Source: Lycium barbarum (lineage: Eukaryota; Streptophyta; Magnoliopsida; Solanales; Solanaceae). From it: DNA of 64,000 nucleotides. Location of the stretch: assembly GCF_019175385.1 (NCBI RefSeq), contig NC_083339.1:43863330-43927329 (forward strand), read 5' to 3'. Shown here one piece after another: positions 22,784-33,438 of this stretch (position 1 is the stretch's first letter; the number at the start of each line of letters is the position of its first letter). The translations under genes were made by a program, and so were the position numbers. The notes beneath the pieces were generated by a model. That model saw only the letters and a list, made by a program, of their open reading frames with translations. It was not told the origin of the DNA and made no database searches.

Positions 22784-25700
22784 TCAGCAGTAGTATCTTT
22801 TCAGATGAGCCACATTTCAATTATTGCGCAACTGTTGCCCGTCCATGAACTCCAGCTGGTATGATCCTTTACCCATTACCTCGGTTATCTTGTACGGTCT
22901 TTCCCTGTTCGGACCCAGTTTTCCTTCGTTGGGATTCTTAGTGTTCAAGGTAACTTTTCGGAGCACCAAGTCCCCAACTTGGAAATGACGAAAATCGGCT
23001 CTCCGATTGTAGTACCTTTCCACCCTCTGTTTCTGGGCTGCAATACGGACCAACGCGTTTTCGCGAAGTTCATCTGTGAGGTCGAGTCTTACGGCCATGG
23101 CCTCCTCGTTTGACTCCTCGGTCGTATATCGAAATCAGAGGGTCGGTTCACCAACTTCTACGGGAATAAGGGCTTCAGCCCCGTAGACCAACGAGAAAGG
23201 AGTCTCCCCCGTGCTTGATTTCGATGTGGTTCTGTAAGCCCATAATACCTCCGGTAATATTTCTCTCCAATGATGTTTTGATGCTTCAAGTCTTTTCCTC
23301 AGGTTTTGGATTATTGTTTTGTTCGTGGATTCCGCCTGTCCGTTTGCACACGGGTGATACGGGGTTGATACAATTTTCTTGATCTTCAACCCTTCGAGGA
23401 ATTTGTTGACTTTGCCACCCACGAACTGGGGCCCGTTATCACAAGTTATCTCAGCGGGGATGTCGAAACGACAGATGATGTGATCCCATATGAAGTCAAT
23501 GACCTCCTTTTCTCTGATTTTTTTCAAAGGCATGCGCTTCAACCCATTTGGAGAAATAATCAGTCATAAACAAAATAAAACGGGCCTTACCTGGTGCCCA
23601 TGGTAGTGGGCCGACGATGTCCATTCCCCACTTCATAAAAGGTCAGGGTGACACCACTGAATGCAACAACTCCCCGGGCTGATGAATCATCGGAGCATGT
23701 CTCTGACACCCGTCGCATTTACGGACAAAATTCTTTGAGTCTTCCTCCATCCGGTTCCCATAATAACCGGCCCTGATAAACATTCGGACCAGAGCATCGG
23801 CACCGGAGTGATTGCCGCAGGTTCTTTCATGCACCTCTCTCATCACATACTCCGTCTCTCCGGGACCTAAACACTTGGCCAGGGGTCCGAAGAAAGACAG
23901 TCGATACAATTGTCCGTCTACCAAGCAAAAACGCGCAGCTTTGGTCCTTAATGACCGTGATTCTTTTGGGTCATTCGGGAGCTTCCCATCACGCAAGTAG
24001 TCAATGTACTTGTTGCGCCAATCCCAAGTTAAACCCATTGTGTTTATTTCGGCGTGTCCGTTCTCTATCACCATTTTTAACAAGTGCACCGTTGTCCTGG
24101 GGTTGATTTCCTCCCCTTCGACCGAGGATCCCAAATTTGCTAATGCATTGGCTTCGCTGTTCTGCTCCCTCGGTATATGCTGTATGGTCCATTCTTTAAA
24201 TCGATGTAGTATTACTTGGATTTCTTCAAGATACCTCTGCATCCGTTCGTCCTTGACCTCGAAGACGCCGTTCACCTGGTTTATGACCAAAAGCGAATCG
24301 CACTTTGCCTCGATTACTTCGGCCCCCATACTTCGGGCCAATTCCAAACCTGCAATGATAGCCTCATACTCGCCTTCATTGTTAGTCAATTTAGCAGTTC
24401 TAATAGACTGTCGAACGGCATCCCCGGTCGGGGTTCTAAGGATGATTCCTAGCCCGGAACCTTTGAGGTTCGAGGCATCGTCCGTATGTAGCGACCAAAT
24501 ACCCGAGGCTTTCCCCGAGGTCAGCAGAAGTTCTTTCTCGACCTCGGGGACCATAGCCGGGGTGAAATATGCCACGAAGTCGGCCAAGATCTGGGACTTG
24601 ATGGCCGTTCGAGGTTTGTACTCGATATCATACCCGCTAATTTCTACAGCCCATTTAGTTAGTCTACCCGATAATTCTGGCTTATGCATGATATTTTTTA
24701 GGGGGTAAGTAGTTACTACACATATCGGATGGCATTGAAAGTAGGGCTTGAGCTTTCTAGAAGCGCTTACCAATGCCAATGCCAATGCCAGTTTTTCCAA
24801 GTGGGGATAACGGGTCTTCGCGTCCCCCAAAGTTCTACTCACGTAATCGATAGGGAATTGTGTACCTGATTCTTCTCGGACCAAAACGCCACTTACCGCT
24901 ACTTCGGAGACAGCAAGGTAGATAAAAAGTGGCTCGTCCGCCTTCGGTGTGTGCAGCAGCGGGGGGCTAGACAAGTATCTCTTCAATTCTTGTAAAGCTT
25001 TTTGGCACTCCGGTGTCCAAGCGAAGTCGTCATTCTTCCTTAGTAAGGAGAAGAAATGATGACTCTTGTCCGAGGACCTCGATATGAAGCGACTCAACGC
25101 CGCTATCCTTCCGGTGAGCCTCTGTACTCCTTTGACGTTATTCACCACCTCGATATCCTCGATGGCCTTGATCTTGTCCGGGTTGATTTCAATCCCCCGG
25201 TTTGACACCATGAAACCCAAAAATTTACCGGACCTTACCCCGAAGGCACATTTTTCCGGGTTGAGCTTCATGTTATACTTGCGGAGCACGTCGAAGGTTT
25301 CCTGCAAATGTTTTAAATGGTCCTCTGTTTCCAGGGACTTGACTACCATGTCGTCAATATAAACTTCTATTGTTTTCCCTATTTGTTCTTCGAACATCTC
25401 ATTAACTAGGCGTTAGTAAGTTACACCGGCATTTTTTTAATCCAAAAGGCATGACATTATAACAGTAAGTTCCATATCGGGTAATGAAGGACGTTTTCTA
25501 TTGATCCTCCGGGTGCATCCGAATTTGGTTATACCCGGAGTAGGCATCGAGAAAACTTAACATCTCATGCCCGGCCGTCACATCGATCATTCAATCGATG
25601 TGAGGGAATGAAAATGAATCCTTCGGGCATGCCTTGTTTAAATCCTTATAATCAACACACATTCAGAAATTATTACCTTTCTTGGGCACCACTACAACGT

Positions 25701-26043
25701 TAGCTAGCCAGTCCGGGTACTTTACCTCCCGGATAGAACCTATTTGTAAAAGCTTTGTTACCTCGTCTTTTACGAAGGCGTGTTTCGCTTCCGCCATGGG
25801 CCTTCTCTTCTGCTTCACCGGGGGAAACTTCCCGTCCAAGCTAAGCTTGTGAGCTACCACTTCTGGTGATATACCTGTCATATCTTCTTCCTTCTGAACT
25901 GATTCTTTGGGCCGAGGTGTTGCTTCCTCGACTGCGAACATCTCCCTTGCAGCGGGTTGTTCACCTCGGATGGTTTTTATCCCTTTCGGGGTGGGGAATT
26001 TCAGCAGCTGATGTAGTGTTGAGGGCACGACCCTCATGCTATG
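22784..26043 (-). pseudogene. Tat-lineage pol: RT, RNase H, archaeal-type RNase H, integrase (broken)
   Basis: Reading right to left: a protease/RT linker (RVVPSTLHQLLKFPTP), the RT start (DWLANVVVVPKKGN), the RT core with LDAYSGYNQI, and YIDDMVVKS near 25340. RNase H follows (DYVSRTLGDAKTRYPHLEKL), then a second RNase H with LHTDDASNLKGSGLG, NNEGEYEAI and EAKCDSLLVINQV (acidic residues present). The integrase zinc finger (HERTCGNHSG...CDGCQRH), core (CDNGPQFVGG, HPCANGQAEST) and C-terminal DFRHFQVGDLVLRKV come next. Stops lie near 25655, 25580, 25500, 25416, 23643 and 23135 and before NVAHLKRYY at about 22816. Frameshifts lie near 25435 and 23527. Several stops look like CGA to TGA, CAA to TAA or TGG to TGA. 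Confidence 0.88.
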
Positions 26044-29000
26044 TGTCACGACCCAACCCCGTGGGCCGCCACCAGTGCCCTAGATGGGCACCTATACGTA
26101 CCCGATACCCCAAATTAGCATATTAACAGAATAATAATATAATAATAATATTAGTGGTCGCTACAGAACTTAGCAGAAAAGCAGACTTGGCACACATAGG
26201 CCGATAAGGCCATCACAGAACAGAATATCCCAAACATATGTACAGAACCCACACAGATGTATCCACAGACCTCTACAGAACATATCATAATCATAAGACG
26301 GGACAGGGCCCCGTCATACCCTGAACAAAGTACATATCCAGATAGCAGTGACAGACTGTACCAAAAGATGGGCTCTGTAGAAGAGAGCGCCCCAAATAGC
26401 AGAAATAGGATCCTAAACGTGTGGATCAGCGAACCTGTCGTCAGTACCTGCGCGGCATGAAAACGCAGCCCCCGAAGAAAGGGGGTCAGTACGAAATATG
26501 TACTGAATATGTAAAGCGGAATCACAGAAGTCAAATCATAATGATTACAGAAAATGGGTACAAAATGCAGAGTGTCAAATGCATATTTCCAAATCAGACA
26601 GAATGTGTACAGAAACATATGTCATATCATATCCGATCCCTGCCACGGGACTCGGCAGACAGAACGTGGTCACCCTCCCGACACTGGTGCCACAATACAG
26701 AGGAATCAGAAAAGGGGGCGTGGCCCCGTATCATAAAATGTCATATCAGAATGGCCATAACAGATCAGATCAGAATAGGCGGACATGGCACATCATACTC
26801 CACAGACCCATGTACGCGTATACCTGCCCCCTCACATCGGGGCGCGGCGAACAATGCAGAGAATTACGCTTGACAACATATCCTGGCCCGGGCTCAGTGT
26901 GGGAAACATTGGGACATCCACGAATGGAGTAGTGAGAGACTAATGCAATTTAAAAATATCATAAGTATTTTCAAAGACTCGATGAGGCGTAGCAAAGACA
27001 AACAAATCAAATGGAGTCGGACGGAATCATAATAAATGTATTCCGGATATCATAATAAATTACAGAAGTCTGACTTTCCCGAAGTCATTCCGGGTGTCAA
27101 AATAATTTATAATATTTAACAGAATATTTAAAATTATATTCGTTAAGCGATTAGTAGGGTAATTAAAACATTTCTTTCAAAAATCGCTTAAAAAGGAAGC
27201 TTTAACACATTAGGGGCAAAAACGTAAATAGTGGGCCCGCCTCAGAACAAATAAGGCGGCGGGCTCAAAGTGTGCCCTCTAAACATATAATATCATCTAC
27301 GAAGGTTATACAAACATCCTATGACTTTCTGAGTAATTTAGAGCACAATTGCATAATTTCAGAAAAAGCGTATCAAAATGGTTCAATTCTACTGAAGGAA
27401 AAACTGAAATTTTGTCTTGCGGATTCCGAGGGCCAAGAGGTCCTTCGAGGCCCGGATCCGACCCTAATACACTAAGGGCATGCCAAGGGAAGAATTGGGT
27501 TTACTTTACATACCTTTCACGCTCCTTAAGCCTTTCCAATCTCACTTCCCGTTTCGTCGAAAAACTGCAATTGGTCAAGTTTACCAATTGTGAATTATTA
27601 ATGCCATTATTTCAACTTTAAGCATATTTGGCTACCGAAATTTCGGCAGCACTTCCCCTATACATATGACACCCCGAGAATTCAACTCGGCTATAAATCA
27701 TCAACAACAACCCAAACGACAACAACAATATCAACAATGAACATTAAAAACACAAATATCCTTCAACTAGTCATTTTTCTCACAAGTTGACATAATCTTC
27801 AATTCAACCCAACTTTCAACTAAGATCAATAATTTCATATTCAACAACCATCATGATCATCACCATATAAATCTAAAGACATCTCATACCATTTCCCTTA
27901 GGATATACGCTTGATATACATGATATACACTTTTCCGCCAAAAGCATAACTTATGCAAAACATCAAATCTTTGGCATATAATTTCATAACAAGTTTCCAA
28001 CTTCCAAATTCATCAACCATAATCATAATTCACATCTTAACAACTTCATTTCCATAATATCACAAAATTATTCTAAAGTGACATAATCATCTACATTCCA
28101 ACTTCAACCAAAATTCATTCAACTTTCATTCCCAATATAATTTCCATCATAACCACAACTAGAATGCAACATAAAATTCAACTCATATATGTATACAACA
28201 TATATACACCCATGGCTACATATATATATACATACCCACTTTGCAAACTTCCTTATTTCCATAATTTCTACTCATTTCCACATACCACAACATAAACAAA
28301 CTTTCATAACATAAGAAAAAGGAATTGATTCTTACCTTTTTCTACAAACTTCTTCACTTGAACAAGTTGTCAACTTGAAGAAATAAGTGCTCCTTCTTCC
28401 AAAACAATTACACCAAGTTGTAGAGGACACTTAATTTAGTAGGAATTCAACAAGAAAATAATTTTAGAGGCAAGATTTTGAGGGGTGATTTTTCTATGGC
28501 CAAACCCGAAATGCCCTCTTTTTGTTCTTGTTTTTCCTCCTATTCTTTCTCTTGAAAGTTCTATGGAATTTGGATGATTAAGTGGTCTTTTATTCATTGA
28601 CCACATGACTTAATTCCATGGGCTTGGATGCTTTTTATGGACCATGGCCGAATGGCTCCTCACTTGGGCCTGAATTGTTTTTTTCATTTTTTTGGGCCAA
28701 CTCGGTTGGTCCCGAGTTGGGCCTAGCCCACTGACCTTTCGACCTTAAAACGTTCATATCTCCTTGTACCGACGTAACCTGGGAACCCACGACCTATGGA
28801 TGGAAAGCTAATTCAATTATCTACAACTTCTATTTCAAGGTATTTTCGAAATTCCAAACTTACAATACAGTGTTTGCCCCCAAAAGTCAGGTCACCCGAA
28901 AACGTTTTCTTAAAAATATTCGTTTGGAGGGTTTCCACTTTGATTTGGTCCAAAGGTACTTCATGAGTTGTGTTTAACTTTACATATGTGATTCATATGA

Positions 29001-29084
29001 CTTTTCAGATGTTCCAAAAAAAATCTCGGTATGTGGGCCCCACCCCAGCAGATGCTCCGAGGTTCAAAAATACGGGATATAACA
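26044..29084 (-). repeat. Chromovirus 3' LTR (3041 bp)
   Basis: The ends on the minus strand are TGTTATATCCCG (at 29084) and GTCGTGACA (at 26044). It has the same length as the 5' LTR. The adjoining polypurine tract lies at 29085-29100. Open frames inside (for example around 26421-26873) recur exactly in the other LTR and carry no known domain, so I do not call them genes. Confidence 0.95.
26469..26504. other. Conserved LTR double hairpin (3' LTR copy)
   Basis: CCCCC GAAGAAA GGGGG (26469-26485) is followed directly by AGTAC...GTACT (26488-26504). The block continues in ATGTACTGAATATGTAAAGC and is preceded by CCTGCGCGGCATGAAAACG. The same module occurs in all other full LTRs of the group in this window. 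Confidence 0.65.
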
Positions 29085-29100
29085 TCCTCCCCCCCTTTAG
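29085..29100 (-). other. Chromovirus polypurine tract
   Basis: The minus strand reads CTAAAGGGGGGAGGA directly before the LTR start TGTTATATCC. This is the plus-strand DNA primer of the element. A second copy flanks the partial LTR (31783-31798). Confidence 0.85.
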
Positions 29101-29207
29101 AACATTCGTCCTCGAATGTTAAATTAATCTCATAGGGTTTGAAAATACTTTGGGGGAGTTCATGTTTACAAACATCACATATGACACACGATTGATATTG
29201 GAATAAA

Positions 29208-31148
29208 TTAAAGCAGGGATTTAAGGTTACCTGTGGCTATAGGGAACAGATGAGGATATTTCTTCTTCATTTCTTCTTCCGACTCCCAGGTCATCTCCTC
29301 CCGGTTATCATTCCGCCACAGTACCTTAACGGAGGCCGCATCTTTATTTCGGAGCCTCCTGACCTGGCGATCCAAAATAGATACGGGCTGCTCCTCGTAC
29401 GATAACTGCTCCGTCACCTGAATATCATCAGCAGGGAATACTCTGGAAGGGTCACCAATGCATCTGCGAAGCATAGAGACATGGAATACCGGATGTACCG
29501 CTTCCAAATCAGGTGGCAAATCTAACTCATAGGTGACATTTCCAACCTTCCGAACAATCTAATAAGGCCCAATATAACGCGGACTGAGCTGACCCTTTCT
29601 GCCGAACCGCATCACGCCTTTCATAGGCGATACCTTCAGAAATACCCAATCGCCTACCTGAAACTCCAACGGTCGACGCCGTTTATCCGCGTATGACTTC
29701 TGTCGACTCTGGGCTGCCAACAGTCGCTCTCGAATAAGTTTTACCTTGTCCACGGCCTGCTGGACCATATCTGGGCCAATCAATTCTGACTCGCCAATAT
29801 CAAACCAGCCAATCGGCGATCTGCATTTCCTGCCATATAGAGCCTCGTACGGAGCCATCTGGATGCTGGAATGGTAACTGTTATTATATGCAAACTCAAT
29901 CAATGGCAAGTGATCATCCCAGCTGCCTCTGAAATCAATAACGCAGGCCCGCAACATATCCCCCAGCGTCTGTATAGTGCGCTCGGCCTGCCCGTCGCTC
30001 TGAGGATGAAATGCGATGCTCAGACTCACCTGAGTCCCTAGTCCCTCCTGAAAAGATCTCCAGAAATGCGCCGTAAACTGGGCGCCTCTGTCAGAAATAA
30101 TAGACATAGGAACTCCGTGCAGCTTCACAATCTCCTTATTATAGAGCCTGGCATAATCCTCGGCGGAATAGGTAGTCCTGACGGGAAGAAAATGGGCTGA
30201 TTTCGTCAGCCTATCAACGACGACCCAGATGGAATCATACTTCCGTGGAGTGCGAGGCAATACTGTAATGAAGTCCATATTAATAACCTCCCACTTCCAA
30301 GTCGGGATTGCCATCTCCTGCAACAGTCCACCCGGCTTCTGATGCTCAATCATGACCTGCTGACAATTTGGACACTGGGCGACGAACTCTGCAATATCCC
30401 GCTTCATACCGTCCCACCAGTATAAGCATCGAAGATCATGGTACATCTTCGTAGACCCAGGATGGACCGAATAGCGAGCATAATGTGCCTCGCTCATAAC
30501 CTGTTGCCGAAGGCCTGCAATATCAGGTACACACAACCTGCCTCTGTATAACATAGTGCCGTCCGGTGAAAACTCGAACGGAGTCCTCCCTTATCATAGG
30601 CTGTGTCCCTGTACCGAGCTAAGACAGGATCCTCAAACTGATGCTGCTTAATATCGTCCCTGATAAATGACTCAGAAACCCCTCGAACAGAAATCCGTGT
30701 ATCTCCAGAATCGGCCAGACGAACCCCGAGACTAGCCAACTGCTGAATATCACAGGATATCTCTCTCCTGTCTGGCTGTAAATCGGCCAAACTGCCCATA
30801 GACTTCCGACTGAGCGCATCGGCAACAACATTAGCCTTACCCGGATGATACAGAATATCCACGTCATAATCTTTCAGAAGCTCCAGCCACCTCCGCTGTC
30901 GCAAATTAAGCTCTCTCTGCCTGAAAATATACTGGAGACTCTTATGATCAGTATAGATATCCACATGAACACCATATAAATAGTGTCTCCATATCTTCAG
31001 AGCATGAATCACCGCTGCGAGCTCCAGATCGTGGGTAGGATAATTCTTGTCATGCTTTTTGAGCTGCCGGGAAGCATATGCTATAACTCTGCCGTGCTGC
31101 ATCAATACACAGCCTAACCCCATGCCAGAAGCGTCACAATAAATAACA
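29208..31148 (-). pseudogene. Duplicated 3' half of chromovirus pol (RNase H, integrase, chromodomain)
   Basis: It nearly repeats 31906-33848, starting abruptly in RNase H ([20 protein letters not shown]) at the junction with the partial LTR. RNase [11 protein letters not shown], the integrase finger (HPGSTKMYHDL, CPNCQQV), catalytic MDFITVLP, IISDRGAQFTAHF and HPQSDGQAERTIQT, and the chromodomain VKVLWRNDNREEMTWES are all present. Unlike the other copy it keeps the glutamine codon (DIQQLASL) that is TAG there. It has its own breaks: a 2-base loss near 30590 (frameshift) and a TAG near 29559 (PY-stop-IVR). It has no RT and no start of its own. Confidence 0.9.
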
Positions 31149-31782
31149 ATTTTAGAGGCAAGATTTTGAGGGGTGATTTTTCTATGGCCAAACCCGAAAT
31201 GCCCTCTTTTTGTTCTTGTTTTTCTCTTGTTTTTCCTCCTATTCTTTCTCTTGAAAGTTCTATGGAATTTGGATGATTAAGTGGTCTTTTATTCATTGAC
31301 CACATGACTTAATTCCATGGGCTTGGATCCTTTTTATGGACCATGGCCGAATGGCTCCTCACTTGGGCCTGAATTTATTTTTTCATTTTTTTGGGCCAAC
31401 TCGGTTGGTCCCGAGTTGGGCCTAGCCCACTGACCTTTCGACCTTAAAACGTTCATATCCCTTTTTACCGACGTCACCTGGGAACCCACGACCTATGGAT
31501 GGAAATCTAATTCAATTATCTACAACTTATATTTCAAGGTATTTTCGAAATTCCAAACTTACAATACAGTTTTTGCCCCCCAAAGTCAGGTCACCCGAAA
31601 ACGTTTTCTTAAAAATATTCGTTTGGAGGGTTTCCACTTTGATTTGGTCCAAAGGTACTTCATGAGTTGTGTTTAACTTTACATATGTGATTCATATGAC
31701 TTTTTAGATGTTCCAAAAAAATCTCGGTATGTGGGCCCCACCCCAGCAGATGCTCCGAGGTTCAAAAATACGGGATATAACA
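31149..31782 (-). repeat. Truncated internal LTR fragment
   Basis: It matches the first part (minus strand) of the element's LTR, 28461-29084, including the terminal TGTTATATCC and the preceding polypurine tract. A 10-bp extra TTGTTTTTCTC-type repeat near 31215 makes it slightly longer. Its left edge is fused to RNase H coding sequence with essentially no homology at the joint (one shared A). Confidence 0.93.
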
Positions 31783-31905
31783 TCCTCTCCCCCTTTAGAA
31801 CATTCGTCCTCGAATGTTAAATTAATCTCATAGGGTTTGAAAATACTTTGGGGGAGTTCATGTTTACAGACATCACATATGACACACGATTGATATTGGA
31901 ATAAA

Positions 31906-33438
31906 TTAAAGCAGGGATTTAAGGTTACCTGTGGCTATAGGGAACAGATGAGGATATTTCTTCTTCATTTCTTCTTCCGACTCCCAGGTCATCTCCTCCC
32001 GGTTATCATTCCGCCACAGTACCTTAACGGAGGCCGCATCTTTATTTCGGAGCCTCCTGACCTGGCGATCCAAAATAGATACAGGCTGCTCCTCGTACGA
32101 TAACTGCTCCGTCACCTGAATATCATCAGCAGGGAATACTCTGGAAGGGTCACCAATGCATCTGCGAAGCATAGAGACATGGAATACCGGATGTACCGCT
32201 TCCAAATCAGGTGGCAAATCTAACTCATAGGCGACATTTCCAACCTTCCGAACAATCTGATAAGGCCCAATATAATGCGGACTGAGCTTACCCTTTCTGC
32301 CGAACCGCATCACGCCTTTCATAGGCGATACCTTCAGAAATACCCAATCGCCTACCTGAAACTCCAACGGTCGACGCCGTTTATCCGCGTATGACTTCTG
32401 TCGACTCTGGGCTGCCAACAGTCGCTCTCGAATAAGTTTTACCTTGTCCACGGCCTGCTGGACCATATCTGGGCCACTCAATTCTGACTCGCCAATATCA
32501 AACCAGCCAATCGACGATCTGCATTTCCTGCCATATAGAGCCTCGTACGGAGCCATCTGGATGCTGGAATGGTAACTGTTATTATATGCAAACTCAATCA
32601 ATGGCAAGTGATCATCCCAGCTGCCTCTGAAATCAATAACGCAGGCCCGCAACATATCCCCCAGCGTCTGTATAGTGCGCTCGGCCTGCCCGTCGCTCTG
32701 AGGATGAAATGCGGTGCTCAGACTCACCTGAGTCCCTAGTCCCTCTTGAAAAGATCTCCAGAAATGCGCCGTAAAATGGGCGCCTCTGTCAGAAATAATA
32801 GACATAGGAACTCCGTGCAGCTTCACAATCTCCTTATTATAGAGCCTGGCATAATCCTCTGCGGAATAGGTAGTCCTGACGGGAAGAAAATGGGCTGATT
32901 TCGTCAGCCTATCAACGACGACCCAGATGGAATCATACTTCCGTGGAGTGCGAGGCAATCCTGTAATGAAGTCCATATTAATAACCTCCCACTTCCAAGT
33001 CGGGATTTCCATCTCCTGCAACAGTCCACCCGGCTTCTGATGCTCAATCTTGACCTGCTGACAATTAGGACACTGGGCGACGAACTCTGCAATATCCCGC
33101 TTCATACCGTCCCACCAGTATAAGCATCGAAGATCATGGTACATCTTCGTAGACCCAGGATGGACCGAATAGCGAGCATAATGTGCCTCGCTCATAACCT
33201 GTTGCCGAAGGCCTGCAATATCAGGTACACACAACCTGCCTCTGTATAACATAGTGCCGTCCGGTAAAAACTCGAACGGAGTCCTCTCCTTATCATAGGC
33301 TGTGTCCCTGTACCGAGCTAAGACAGGATCCTCAAACTGATGCTGCTTAATATCGTCCCTGATAGATGACTCAGAAACCCCTCGAACAGAAATCCGTGTA
33401 TCTCCAGAATCGGCCAGACGAACCCCGAGACTAGCCAA
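31906..33438 (-). pseudogene. Chromovirus integrase and chromodomain (separated from RT by one stop)
   Basis: An open frame of 510 codons directly follows the TAG that ends 33439-36777, so it is the natural continuation of pol. It contains the zinc finger (HPGSTKMYHDLRCLYWW, CPNCQQ), the D/D/E core (NMDFITGLPRTPRKYDS, ISDRGAHFTAHFW, HPQSDGQAERTIQT), the GPY-type region (GRKGKLSPHYIGPYQIVRKV) and a chromodomain at the C terminus (VKVLWRNDNREEMTWESEE). Apart from the upstream stop it is intact. The chromodomain is known in this group to steer integration to heterochromatin. Confidence 0.9.

Noticed and set aside
26421..26932. Open frames of 117-155 codons on both strands inside the chromovirus LTRs (also at 37088-37869)
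   Set aside because: They are duplicated exactly because both LTRs are near-identical. They show no known domain, and related LTRs do not keep the frames open.
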